From Phoenicibacter congonensis (GTDB lineage Bacteria > Actinomycetota > Coriobacteriia > Coriobacteriales > Eggerthellaceae), in the NCBI RefSeq assembly GCF_900169485.1, contig NZ_LT821227.1:558001-622000 (forward strand): a stretch of 64,000 nucleotides of DNA, in the 5' to 3' direction. A program made the translations under genes and the position numbers. A model generated the notes under the pieces. That model ran no database searches and was not told the origin of the DNA. It was given only the letters and a program-made list of their open reading frames with translations. Shown in pieces: positions 43,194-52,076 of this stretch. Every line of letters starts with the position of its first letter. The stretch's first letter is position 1.

Positions 43194-44147
43194 TAAATAA
43201 ATCTTTCTCTATTGATTTAAAAATGAAATAAAACAGAAGGGCTGATGCCTTTTTAAATGTTTCTACCATTTTGCAGAAGATGAGCAGTTCCCAAATTATA
43301 GCTTTAGGAAACTTTTTTGCATCGCAAACCTTCATAAATAACGATTGAGCAGTGGTGCCAACCATATTTGAAACAGCGTTCTTGTTTAAAAGGTGCCTGC
43401 CATAATTCTTCTTTGCTTGAAGTCCTCATATTGCAACTGTAGCAATGGTGCAAGCATAACAATGGTGCCAACCCTATATGTGCAGAGTGGCTTTCCGCAA
43501 ATTTGTTCAATGTGATTTTCAATCGATGAAAAAATATCAACGGTGCCAACCATATTTGACACAGTGTTCTAACAGTGTTCTAAGGCGCTTCTTTAAAAGG
43601 TATCAAAAGGTGCCAGCCATAAATATATCCGTTCTTGAAGTCCTCATGCTGCAAGTGTAGCAATGGTGCAAGCATAACAATGGTGCCAACCATGTATCCA
43701 TGCCTACTTTTGAATGCAGTTGTAAAAAAGTGACTTCTTAATTGAATACAACTTTGGATTTCTATTGCACGCTAAATAATTTCGAGCGTCACCGATATGG
43801 TTGTTTTGTTTCTAATTCGATCACCTCAAGCTTAATGATCTCGCAGTTTTTTTCTTAATCTTGGGTGGCTGCCACAATTCTAGGAGCCATATCAATGGTG
43901 CCAACCATATATGAAACAGTGTTCTAACAGTGTTTTTAGTTGCTTCTTTAAAAGGTATCAAAAGGTGCCAGCCATAATTTTTTTGTTTGAAGTATGCTTA
44001 TCGCAAGCGTAGCAATGGTGCCAACCATGAATAAAACTGCACTCGCAAGCAACGTAACGAAAGTGTGACAACGGTGCCAGCCATGTGCTCAGTCGGAACG
44101 CTTTTCTCTTTTTAGCTAAAACCACATGCAAAGCTACAAAAAAAGAA
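43194..44147 (+). repeat. Dispersed element, cluster M (about 14 copies) in larger repeated units
   Basis: A 950-bp gap without genes. Plus-strand cores at 43354, 43393 (GGTGCCTGCCATAA), 43464, 43542, 43610, 43682, 43897, 43965, 44016 and 44072. They ride on a longer unit recognised by TGAAGTCCTCAT...GTAGCAATGGTGCAAGCATAACAATGGTGCCAACC, present at about 43418 and 43636 and, more diverged, at 43988. Another shared stretch is ACAGTGTTCTAACAGTGTT...GGTATCAAAAGGTGCCAGCCATAA (43560 and 43917). Confidence 0.85.
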
Positions 44148-45236
44148 TTATGCGCCGAAGTATTGATAGCCCTTTTCTACAAGTTTTGCGACGTAATCTT
44201 TGTACTCTTGAGTATCGGTTCCATTTGTTGGAGCATCGGTCATAACGTCGGTACCATAGTAAAGAATATCCCAGTTCTTTGTTGCGCTTTTTTCAAACAT
44301 TTCTTTGTCGCCATTGCACCATGTGTAACTCTTGAGCAGGCGTTCGTGGATGTTCTCCGAAGTGTCCTTGATTCCATAAGCTTCGAGGATAGTGCTTGAT
44401 TCTGCGACATATCCGCTGTCTTGAATGATTTTCGCAGCTTCTGCAGGATTGTTTTTGATGAAGTCGGCTGCTTTTTGCATTGCCTCGCAAACTTTTTTGC
44501 AGGTGTCAGGGCTTTCGTCCACGATGTGCTGAGTTGCCGCGAGGAAGCAGCAAGTGTAGTCTTTGTATGCGGGCTCTGTTGCGTTGTTGAAGAATTTTAC
44601 AAAACCTGCCAGCTCTCCAATTTCGCCATACGGATCGAACCAGGTTAATCCATCAATTTCCCCATTCTGAAGCGCTTTAAATGCCATTGCGGCACCACCG
44701 TCGCTGTATGCGGTCCACTCTGTTTTTGAATAATCGATGCCGTCTTGTTTCATTAGAGCCTGGATAAATAGCTGAGCCATGTCGCCCTCGGAGAACATTC
44801 CAATTTTTTTGCCCTCGAGATCTTTGTAACTCTTGATGGCAGATTCTTTGCTTGCCACGCCTTGGATGCATCCTGTGTGGACATTGTCGATGAGCTTAAT
44901 TTTGAGCCCTTGATAAATTCCAGGTAAGAAATTTGGTGTAGCCTCAAAGAAGTCAATTTCGTTGTTAGCAATCAGCTCATTTGTGCCGCTTGTGATTTTG
45001 AAAACGTTGGCATCTATGCCGCATTCTTTGTAGTAACCGTTTGCTTCGGCAATCATTATTTCTGCTTCACAAGTTCCGCCCCAGTAGCCAATTTTTGCAG
45101 GAAGAAGACCTGCTGTTTCTTTGGCATCTTCCTTCTTTTCATTTGAGCCAGAAGAACAGCCCACGAGTCCAGTTGTTGCAAAAGCAAGACCAGCTGCTCC
45201 GCTAACTTTCAGAAAATCTCTTCTCGATAATTCCAT
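44148..45236 (-). CDS. NitT/TauT-type ABC transporter substrate-binding lipoprotein (Tat signal)
   Basis: A 362-residue periplasmic-binding protein of the NMT1/THI5-like, SsuA/TauA class. The N-terminus has a twin-arginine motif SRRDFLKVSG and then a lipobox VGC (Cys27), so it should be exported folded by Tat and lipid-anchored. KIGYWGGTCEAEIMIAEANGYYKE is the first strand/helix; YKDLEGKKIGMF is the family hinge. It belongs with the ATPase and permease at 45.9-47.6 kb (same strand, 627-bp repeat-filled gap). AAGGAGG RBS. The ligand is unknown; the class includes sulfonates, nitrate, pyrimidines and others. Confidence 0.88.
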   Translation of the reverse strand: MELSRRDFLKVSGAAGLAFATTGLVGCSSGSNEKKEDAKETAGLLPAKIGYWGGTCEAEIMIAEANGYYKECGIDANVFKITSGTNELIANNEIDFFEATPNFLPGIYQGLKIKLIDNVHTGCIQGVASKESAIKSYKDLEGKKIGMFSEGDMAQLFIQALMKQDGIDYSKTEWTAYSDGGAAMAFKALQNGEIDGLTWFDPYGEIGELAGFVKFFNNATEPAYKDYTCCFLAATQHIVDESPDTCKKVCEAMQKAADFIKNNPAEAAKIIQDSGYVAESSTILEAYGIKDTSENIHERLLKSYTWCNGDKEMFEKSATKNWDILYYGTDVMTDAPTNGTDTQEYKDYVAKLVEKGYQYFGA

Positions 45237-45863
45237 TTTTCCTCCTTAAGACTTTAGTTAGCTTATGTTAACATACCACGCGATTTAAGCCAGGTTTAGC
45301 GAGGTTTGGCATCGTTTGAACTTGCAGTTTCATCTATGGCTGGCCCCGTATACGCAAACGCGATTTTATGCCTGTCACCGTTTTGTATCTGCACTTTTAT
45401 TTATGGCTGGCACCATTTAAACTCGGGACTTTGTAGTGTTTAACTGCAATTACATCTATTCCTGGCACCGTTTGAACCTGCAGTTTCATCTATGGCTGGC
45501 CCCTTATATGCAAGTGCGATTTTATGGCCGGCACCGTTCGAGCCCGGAGTTTTATTTATGCCTGGCACCATTTAAACTCGGGATTTTGTAGTGTGTGACT
45601 GCAATTACATCTATGCCTGGCACCGTTTGTACTTGCAGCTTCATCTATGGCTGGCACCGTTTACGCAAGCGCGATTTTATGCCTGTCACCGTTTTGTATC
45701 TGCACTTTTATTTATGGCTGGCACCATTGTCCCTGTGGATTTCATGCCCTGTTAAGCTACTGCTTTCCGCGTTTTCATTTATGGCTGGCACTGTTTACAC
45801 AAATGCGATTTTATGCCTGGCACCATTTTGAACATGCATTTTTATTTATGGCTGGCACCATTG
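45237..45863 (-). repeat. Dispersed element, cluster N (about 15 reversed copies), tandem unit of about 156 bp
   Basis: On plus the copies read TTATGGCTGGCACCATTT and variants (GGCCCC, CCTGTCACC). Units start at GTTTGAACTTGCAGTTTCATC at 45314, 45470 and 45625 (offsets 156 and 155), the third incomplete. Two further copies (45785, 45850) lead up to the stop codon of the ATPase, the last one only 6 bp away. No gene present, though several repeat-driven ORFs are open. Confidence 0.9.
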
Positions 45864-46622
45864 TTACAGTTGTAATTCCTTCGGAAACAGGCTCAAAATG
45901 CGCTTTCGGTGCTCGATAAACTCTTCGCTCGTGCGATTTCGTGGATGCTCGAGATCTATGCGAACTTCGCCTACATTTCGGCCGGGACGTTCTGTCATTA
46001 CGACAACACGATCGCACAAAAATACTGCTTCTTCTAAATCGTGGGTTACCAGAATTAAAGTCGATTTAGTTCGGTGATGAATATTAAGAAGTTCTTTTTG
46101 TATTGTCATTCTGGTGAAGGCATCAAGTGCAGATAGCGGTTCATCAAGCAAAACTAGTTCTGGTTCCTGAATGAAAGTTCTTGCGAATGAAGTGCGAGCA
46201 GCCATTCCGCCCGACACCTGATGTGGGTACGATTTTTCAAATCCAGCTAGGCCCATTAAGTCTATGTATTCCTGAACCTTGTGTTTGTTCTCTTTGAAAA
46301 CACCACGAGCTTTTAGTCCAAAAGCGATGTTGTCATAAATGTTTAACCAATCAAAAAGAGTCGCACTTTGAAAAATAAAACCGCGATTGTAATTTGGCCC
46401 TTCTATTGGCTCTCCGTTGTAGGTAAGCTCGCCCGAAGTCGGCTTGTCAAGCCCTGCGACAAGCCTTAAAAATGTAGATTTTCCGCACCCTGAGAAACCA
46501 ACAATCCCAACGATTTCAGGTTCGTGAGTCTCAAAATTAAAATCTCGCAGAGCGCAAACGTCCTCACGATTCTCATTTTTAAAAATTTGAATGATGTTTC
46601 TTGCAATCAAATCAACTGCCAT
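45864..46622 (-). CDS. NitT/TauT-type ABC transporter ATP-binding protein
   Basis: 252 residues: Walker A GFSGCGKST, Q-loop FIFQSATLFDW, signature VSGGMAAR, Walker B LVLLDEPLSALDAFTR and switch THDLEEA; the VSGGM and EAVFLCDR forms are typical of SsuB/TauB/NrtD ATPases. It is 3 bp after the permease gene in the same direction and supplies energy for import of the ligand caught by the Tat lipoprotein at 44.1 kb. Confidence 0.93.
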   Translation of the reverse strand: MAVDLIARNIIQIFKNENREDVCALRDFNFETHEPEIVGIVGFSGCGKSTFLRLVAGLDKPTSGELTYNGEPIEGPNYNRGFIFQSATLFDWLNIYDNIAFGLKARGVFKENKHKVQEYIDLMGLAGFEKSYPHQVSGGMAARTSFARTFIQEPELVLLDEPLSALDAFTRMTIQKELLNIHHRTKSTLILVTHDLEEAVFLCDRVVVMTERPGRNVGEVRIDLEHPRNRTSEEFIEHRKRILSLFPKELQL

Positions 46623-46625
46623 AAT

Positions 46626-47612
46626 CTACCACCTAACAAGTCCCGTTTGCCATTTGAGTGCTTTTTTACGCACCCAGAAAAGAAGTTGGATGAGCAGAAA
46701 GAAAACAATGATAAAAATGCCAGTTGTTGAAAAGACTCGACCATAGTCGCTCCACGATTTCGACCAGGTTAGATACCATCCAAGCCCTTCTTTTACTCCG
46801 AGCATTTCTGCTACGACCAGGGCGCCAAAACTCGAGGAAAGACCCATAAAAAGGCCATCAAAAATGGCCGGCATCGCATTTGGGAGCGCAACATGAAAAA
46901 GAATATATCTCTCGCTTGCGCCCATCACTCGTGCTGCTTCGACTAGTTTTACGTTTGTGGAGCGAATTGCCGATGAGAGCATCAAAGTGAGAGGAAACCA
47001 AACCGAAAGAGCAATTAAAAAGAGGCCCGCAGCATGATTTGTTGGCATGATAACAACAGCGATTGGTAACCATGCCGCCGAAGGAACTGGCCCAATTAGT
47101 TTGAGAATTGGAGATATCCAATAGTTGCAAATGCGAGACCAACCCATTAGGATTCCGCTGATAAAACCAGTGATTGCGCCGATTGCAAACCCCGTCAATA
47201 AAAGATTCATCGATGCAAAAAAGCTAGGGATTACTTTGTCGGGGTAGAGGGTAAAACAGCTTAGTGTTTTGTCGGGGCTTGGTATGAACGGCAATTCTAA
47301 AATTCCTGTCTTTAGTGTCATTACATCTATAATTTCTAATGCCAGAAATGCGACAAATAATATTCCCGAAAGATACACGAGCTTCTTTCGCAAATAGGGA
47401 ACAAACGAAGCGACACCCACAAGAATTGCATAAAGCGCAAGACAGCCCACCAAAAATCCAAAGTATGTTTGAGGAACGTAGTTTTCAGGATAGACATTTG
47501 GCAAAATCATGTGACAGCCCATTGCAAGGAGCATTGCTGAGATTGGCATAAGCATGAGCAACAACTCTTTAAAGGTTGTAATTCTGCCAGTTGGCTCTTT
47601 TAAAAATTGCAT
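46626..47612 (-). CDS. NitT/TauT-type ABC transporter permease
   Basis: A 328-residue inner-membrane permease. An N-terminal extra set of hydrophobic segments (to about residue 105) precedes the BPD_transp_1 core of about six segments with the EAA loop EAARVMGASERYILFHVALPNAMP that contacts the ATPase. The N-terminal extension is longer than in SsuC/TauC (about 260 residues). It is divergent from the second radical SAM gene, sharing a 146-bp promoter region. Confidence 0.92.
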   Translation of the reverse strand: MQFLKEPTGRITTFKELLLMLMPISAMLLAMGCHMILPNVYPENYVPQTYFGFLVGCLALYAILVGVASFVPYLRKKLVYLSGILFVAFLALEIIDVMTLKTGILELPFIPSPDKTLSCFTLYPDKVIPSFFASMNLLLTGFAIGAITGFISGILMGWSRICNYWISPILKLIGPVPSAAWLPIAVVIMPTNHAAGLFLIALSVWFPLTLMLSSAIRSTNVKLVEAARVMGASERYILFHVALPNAMPAIFDGLFMGLSSSFGALVVAEMLGVKEGLGWYLTWSKSWSDYGRVFSTTGIFIIVFFLLIQLLFWVRKKALKWQTGLVRW

Positions 47613-47677
47613 AAAAAGTGTCCTGTTCTTGGGAATTTTGAATTGAAGCGTGCAGTATTTAGTAAGCAGAAACTAAG

Positions 47678-47683
47678 TATAAT
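47678..47683 (+). promoter_or_regulatory. Candidate -10 box for the second radical SAM gene
   Basis: TATAAT within the divergent 47613-47758 region, 75 bp before the ATG; no convincing -35 at 16-18 bp. GTGGGAG acts as RBS next to the ATG. Confidence 0.35.
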
Positions 47684-47758
47684 TAGCAATATTACACTTA
47701 ATGCTGTAATCTGCAAAAAATATCTGCAAAATAATCAATTAGAGAACATGGTGGGAGT

Positions 47759-48787
47759 ATGTACATAAAACCGACTGATACGGAAAAAATGCGCGTTATT
47801 GAAATCGTGGAAAAAGGATTAACTGGCGAAGGTCTTGCGGAGGACGAAATCTTAGATTTGTATAAGATTAATCCTGAGAGCCCACTTGCTGCCTATGTTT
47901 GCTGGGCAGGCCGTCAATTGCAAATGGAGCTCTGTAATGGAAAAGCGGAAGTTCATGCTCAGATTGGGCTCAATTCAACAACGTGCCCTCACAACTGCTT
48001 GTTTTGTTCCTTTGCGGCTTGCAACACAGTGCGCGAGAAGGGCAAATATGAAATGCCTGTTGAGGACGTGATTGAAAGTGCGAAAATCCTCTGTGACGCA
48101 GGTGCCAACCTTATGCTTTTGTTGGCAACCGGCACCTATCCGATGGGGAAGGCATATGAAATGGTCGCTGCAGTTCGCGAGGTGATTGATGACGACATGC
48201 CGCTTCTCGTAAATTTCGATGACATGACGAAGGAAAACGTTCGTGAGCTTCACAAAGCTGGGGCAAATGGCGCCTATCATGCGATTCGCATGCGTGAGGG
48301 GGTTGATACTAATTTGAGCATCGATTCTCGATGGGAGACGATTCACAATCTTGTCGACGAGGGTATGAGCATATCGACTTGTGTTGAGCCTATTGGTCCC
48401 GAAAACACTCCAGAGGAGTTGACGGAGGCTACGCTTCGCTGCATGAGCTATCCAAACAACTCGGCTGGATGCGGTAGAAGAATTACTGTGCCTGGCACTT
48501 TGCTCGCTGACAGAGGTGAACTTTCCGACTTTGCAAATGCGAAAAATGTGGCCATTTATCGTTTGGCCGCGGGGAGAAAACCAATGCTTAATTGTGCTGC
48601 GTCTACTGCCGTGAGCGCGGCTGCTGGTGCCAACCTTGCTTGGGCAGAAATGGGCTCAAACCCTCGCGACACCGTAAAAAAGACAGAAGATGGGGGACGA
48701 GGAGTTAGCGTTGCCACCTATCAGCGTGTTCTTCGTGCTGCTGGATATGAGATTTTGGATGGTTATTCGAAGGGATGGATGCTGTAA
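47759..48787 (+). CDS. Radical SAM protein, biotin synthase-like (second copy)
   Basis: 342 residues. The 4Fe-4S motif is CPHNCLFC (CxxxCxxC, about residues 75-82) preceded by HAQIGLNSTT, as in BioB-like proteins; LLLATGTYPMGK and RMREGVDTN follow, and the C-terminal NLAWAEMGSNPRD matches the copy at 39.8 kb. It is not expected to be BioB: no bio genes are present, and the partner is a methyltransferase whose ATG overlaps its stop (TAATG). Divergent from the ABC importer, so the three transport genes and this pair probably form one functional unit. Confidence 0.85.
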   Translation: MYIKPTDTEKMRVIEIVEKGLTGEGLAEDEILDLYKINPESPLAAYVCWAGRQLQMELCNGKAEVHAQIGLNSTTCPHNCLFCSFAACNTVREKGKYEMPVEDVIESAKILCDAGANLMLLLATGTYPMGKAYEMVAAVREVIDDDMPLLVNFDDMTKENVRELHKAGANGAYHAIRMREGVDTNLSIDSRWETIHNLVDEGMSISTCVEPIGPENTPEELTEATLRCMSYPNNSAGCGRRITVPGTLLADRGELSDFANAKNVAIYRLAAGRKPMLNCAASTAVSAAAGANLAWAEMGSNPRDTVKKTEDGGRGVSVATYQRVLRAAGYEILDGYSKGWML

Positions 48788-49620
48788 TGGGAAAGACTTC
48801 TTGTTGCTGTGCAGGAACAAGCCGAGACGAGGTGCAAAAAGAGTATGCAGAAGTCGCCAAGCGTGTGGTGACCGGAGAGACTTTAGGTTGCGCTGAAACT
48901 AATCACGTAGGAGCAAGCGATGAGCGCTGCATCTATGATGACGAACTGACAGAGGCTGTCCCTGAAAAGTCATTATGCTGTTGTCGAGGCTGTGCTAACC
49001 CATTCAATCGTGCAGAACTAACTCCCGGAATGAAGATTCTAGATCTTGGTTCTGGTGGCGGCACAGACGCTTTTATTGCTGCTAAAAAAGTTGGAGAAAC
49101 TGGTTTTGTTTATGGCCTTGACATGACTCAGGAAATGATTGATCTTGCAAATGAGAGCAAGTCAGAAGCTGGGGTTGAAAATGTCGAATTTGTAAAAGGA
49201 TTTTTGGAGGAACTTCCTTTTGAAGATGAGACTTTTGATTATGTTCTGTCAAACTGCGTAATTAATTTGTGCACTGACAAGACTCAAGTTATCAGAGAAG
49301 CATTTCGCGTATTGAAGCCTGGTGGCAAGATGGTGGCGACTGATTTTGTTATCGAAAATACGAGCATGACTTCATCAGAATTACTTGGAGTCGGAGCGGT
49401 TCTTGGGGCCACATCTGGAGTCCTTCGTAAGGATGATTACGAAAACACGCTCTCTGAAATTGGGTTTAAAACAATAGACATTGAGGAGTTTGAAGTCTAT
49501 TCATCATGCTCTCTAAAAGGTACTGCAAAGGATAAAGGTCTCGAAGAAAATCTTGCAGGATTTTCAGATGACGACATTAATAACGTCTTTGCAAGCTGTT
49601 ATGTAAAAGCTAGTAAATAA
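48787..49620 (+). CDS. SAM-dependent methyltransferase, ArsM-like
   Basis: 277 residues. N-terminal CCCAG and SLCCCRGCANP are cysteine clusters like those of bacterial arsenite methyltransferases; then the class I core LDLGSGGGTDAFIAAKKVG, GLDMTQEMID, SNCVINLCTDK and FRVLKPGGKM. The Cys of SNC matches a conserved ArsM Cys, but where ArsM has C-x-S-G further on this protein has ATSG, so a canonical As(III) site is incomplete. Substrate could be a metalloid, sulfur or other soft nucleophile. Start at 48787 overlaps the radical SAM stop; an in-frame ATG at 48775 is possible. A terminator follows. Confidence 0.82.
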   Translation: MGKTSCCCAGTSRDEVQKEYAEVAKRVVTGETLGCAETNHVGASDERCIYDDELTEAVPEKSLCCCRGCANPFNRAELTPGMKILDLGSGGGTDAFIAAKKVGETGFVYGLDMTQEMIDLANESKSEAGVENVEFVKGFLEELPFEDETFDYVLSNCVINLCTDKTQVIREAFRVLKPGGKMVATDFVIENTSMTSSELLGVGAVLGATSGVLRKDDYENTLSEIGFKTIDIEEFEVYSSCSLKGTAKDKGLEENLAGFSDDDINNVFASCYVKASK

Positions 49621-49710
49621 ACCATCTGAGTGTTAGGACTTGAATCGGCAAGAAGTCTTTGTTTGTAACAAGACTCCAAGAAGACTTCGTTCAAGAATAT
49701 GTTTTAAGGG

Positions 49711-49745
49711 AAGAACGCGGTTACTCTGTAGCTGCGTTCTTTTTT
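49711..49745 (+). terminator. Rho-independent terminator after the ArsM-like gene
   Basis: AAGAACGC pairs with GCGTTCTT across a 15-base loop and is followed by TTTTT, 91 bp after the stop. Confidence 0.75.
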
Positions 49746-49770
49746 GACTTTCAGCTTTCAATTGGCTTTC

Positions 49771-50176
49771 AATTATGGCTGGTTTTCGTTTATGGCTGGC
49801 ACCATTTGCACTCTGAGGATTTGCTGTGTGTTTGTGCAGTTTCATTTATGGCTGGCACTCTTTTCATATGCTTTTGCATTTAAGGCTGGCACCAGTAATT
49901 TACAAGATTTTCAATGTTTGGAACTCTTCCCAGTTGGGACTCTTTGGGACTCTTTCCAGTTTCATTTAAGGCTGGCACTCTTTTCACATGCTTTTGCATT
50001 TATGGCTGGCACCATTGTGACATAGTTTCATTTATGGCTGGCACTCTTTTCACATGCTTTTGCATTTATGGCTGGCATCATTTGCACTCTGGGGTTTTGC
50101 TGTGTGTTTGTGCAGTTTCATTTATGGCAGACACTCTTTTCACATGCTTTTGCATTTATGGCTGGCACCATTGTGA
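49771..50176 (-). repeat. Dispersed element, cluster O (about 11 reversed copies), 63-122-bp units
   Basis: The 630-bp gap before the YhcH gene. On plus: TTTATGGCTGGCACCATTTGCACTCTG and TTTCATTTATGGCTGGCACTCTTTTCACATGC in alternation. The latter starts at about 49842, 49964, 50028 and 50118. The open frames here translate only the repeats. Confidence 0.9.
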
Positions 50177-50250
50177 CATGAGCAGTATACTTGCGAGTGG
50201 TAGCGAAGTTTGTTGCTTTGATTTTTTGACTTTAACTGGAAGGAATTGTT

Positions 50251-50709
50251 TTGCTGGTAACTAACATTTCACACGCAGAGGGTAATGACTATTTAAGCTC
50301 CCGTTTTAGGAAGGCCTATGATTTTCTTTCTCGCGGTGACCTTTTGTCTCTGCCGGTCGGACGTGTTGATATTGATGGAGACGAAGTTTTTGCAAACGTG
50401 CAGGAATATGAAACAGTGCCTTCGTCTGAAAAGCACTTTGAAGCTCATCGGAGATACTACGATGTTCAATTTGTAGTTTGCGGAGAAGAGCTAATGCAAT
50501 ATGCTCCACTTGAGAATGCGGTCGAGGTACAGAGTTTTGATGCAAAAAATGACTTTGGTCTTTATGAAGCGTCTGGTGCTGTTACAGATGTTGCCATGCA
50601 TTCCGGAGATCTTTCTGTGTTAGCTCCTGAAGATGCTCATAAGCCGGGCTGTTCTTTAGGTGAAACACCGTCGAAGGTCCGAAAGATTGTCGTAAAGGTT
50701 AAAGCCTAA
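50251..50709 (+). CDS. YhcH/YjgK/YiaL family protein
   Basis: A 152-residue small cupin-like protein of the DUF386 family. Family marks: FEAHRRYYDVQFVVCGEELM (HxxYxDxQ, metal-side) and APEDAHKPGC near the end. Some members are sugar anomerases or isomerases (the NanQ sialic-acid anomerase, EbgC); the role here is unknown and no sugar genes adjoin it. Starts with TTG, GGAAGGA 6 bp upstream. Stands alone between repeat clusters O and P. Confidence 0.88.
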   Translation: MLVTNISHAEGNDYLSSRFRKAYDFLSRGDLLSLPVGRVDIDGDEVFANVQEYETVPSSEKHFEAHRRYYDVQFVVCGEELMQYAPLENAVEVQSFDAKNDFGLYEASGAVTDVAMHSGDLSVLAPEDAHKPGCSLGETPSKVRKIVVKVKA

Positions 50710-50763
50710 TTACTTAAGTCGATAGTTTATTCCCTGGTGTTGAACAAATTTTTGTGACTTGAG

Positions 50764-51012
50764 TTTATGCCTGGCACCAGTTTAATTTATGTCTGGCACC
50801 AGTGTACAAGGCGGCATCTCCTTGGTTTACATTTATGCCTGGCACCTTTGTAAATGCGACACCTTTGTAAATGGGACCTTTTAATGTTGGGTCTATTTAT
50901 GCCTGGCACCTTTGTAAATGCGACACCTTTGTAAATGGGACCTTTTAATGTTGTGTCTATTTATGCCTGGCACCTGTGTTCACAACATATCTAACTTATG
51001 GTTGGCACTGTT
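50764..51012 (-). repeat. Dispersed element, cluster P (about 6 reversed copies) with a 64-bp tandem unit
   Basis: Plus-strand reading TTTATGCCTGGCACC. The unit ATTTATGCCTGGCACCTTTG...AATGTTG(G/T)GTCT repeats exactly 64 bp apart at 50831 and 50895, with a third start at 50959. The sub-family here has CCTGG in place of GCTGG. The last copy, TTATGGTTGGCACTG, is at 50997. It fills the gap between the YhcH gene and ssrA. Confidence 0.88.
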
Positions 51013-51069
51013 GTGCATGTATCGTTGCGATGCTTCTCTGTCTACAGTGCAAGACCCTGGGCGTTCGTG

Positions 51070-51075
51070 TATAAT
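51070..51075 (+). promoter_or_regulatory. ssrA: -10 box of ssrA
   Basis: TATAAT 16 bp before the mature tmRNA 5' end; the -35 is poor (TGCAAG region). Confidence 0.55.
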
Positions 51076-51091
51076 TTCCCTACGTTCCTAT

Positions 51092-51475
51092 GGGGCCGAT
51101 ATGGTTTCGACATGGCAAGTTATCGCATGAGGAGCAGGCCGTGTTCTCCTAAACACGCTAATAATGGGTAAAGTCAAATTAATTGGCAAAGCTAAAACTT
51201 CTAGCGCAGGATTCGCTCCTGTCGCTATGGCTGCTTAATTTAGTGCAGCCTCGCCTCTCTCGATATCCCCGCTTCGAGATGAAGGTGTCATTTTCAGGGG
51301 TGCCTTCTAATTGAGATTTTCGACTGCTTGACTAGAAGAAAGATAAAGTTCGAATCGAATGCGACGTTTGTGCAATTGACCGAAGCATTTTAAAGCCTGA
51401 CGAATTGTACTAAGCTTGTAGAGCCTAATGCGAGGTTTGGTGTGGATCGGGGTTCGATTCCCCGCGGCTCCACCA
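51092..51475 (+). ncRNA. ssrA: Transfer-messenger RNA (tmRNA)
   Basis: Begins GGGGCCGATATGGTTTCGAC, the typical tmRNA 5' end, and finishes GGGGTTCGATTCCCCGCGGCTCCACCA: acceptor stem GGGGCCG/CGGCTCC, T-arm and encoded CCA. An internal tag reading frame ends with codons for A-P-V-A-M-A-A and TAA at 51236-51238, an AxAA-type degradation tail. Rescues stalled ribosomes together with SmpB (not in this window). Length 384 nt is normal. Confidence 0.96.
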
Positions 51476-51556
51476 CTTCTACGTTTCCTCATCTATCATT
51501 GTTGATAACGCTGCAATCGGATTTGAATAGCATCTTTGCTCTACAAAATTTCGAGC

Positions 51557-51695
51557 AATGCAGATGCACTGTGCCACAGCTTTTCGCACTAATAATTTAA
51601 AGGAGTTTTGTTTTCACTCTCATTCCCTAATCAGCCTATTGTTCAAATTTCAATGAAGCCATAAAGGAATCTTCGTCGAATGCACATGGGTGCCA
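51557..51695. repeat. 139-bp direct repeat, left copy
   Basis: AATGCAGATGCACTGTGCCA ... GAATGCACATGGGTGCCA, identical to 52077-52215 except for one base (G at 51657, A at 52177); offset 520. Contains an RBS-like AAAGGAG but no ORF. Confidence 0.93.
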
Positions 51696-52076
51696 ATGCA
51701 CATGGGTGCCAACCATATAGTTTCGATTGTTTCTCATTCGTGCATGCTCATTGGTGCCATCCCTGTTTGCATGCACAGGTGCAACCATAAAAGTTAAGTT
51801 GAAACTGTTGCACATCGGAGCCAACCCTGTTTGCATGTGCAGGTGCCAACCATAAAAGTTAAGTTGAAACTGTTGTACATGGGGTGCCAACCCTGTTTAA
51901 TTACCCAGGCGCAAACGTAAAAGATTCGATTGTTTCTCATTCGTGCATGCTCATGGGTGCCAACTATAAAGTTTCGATTGTTTCTCATTCATGCATGCTC
52001 AGTGGTGCCAACCATAAGGTTTCGATCTTTGCTCATTCGTGCATGCTCATTGGTGCCAACCCAGTTTGCATGGAGT

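Noticed and set aside
45595-45919. Two overlapping ORFs in the transporter gap
   Set aside because: Also composed of reversed element copies (YGWH, MAGT), running into the ATPase gene on the other strand.
49659-50264. Periodic ORFs (repeating MAGTLFTCFCIYGWHH-like peptides)
   Set aside because: They only translate the reversed element in its stop-free frames; no RBS and no similarity to proteins.
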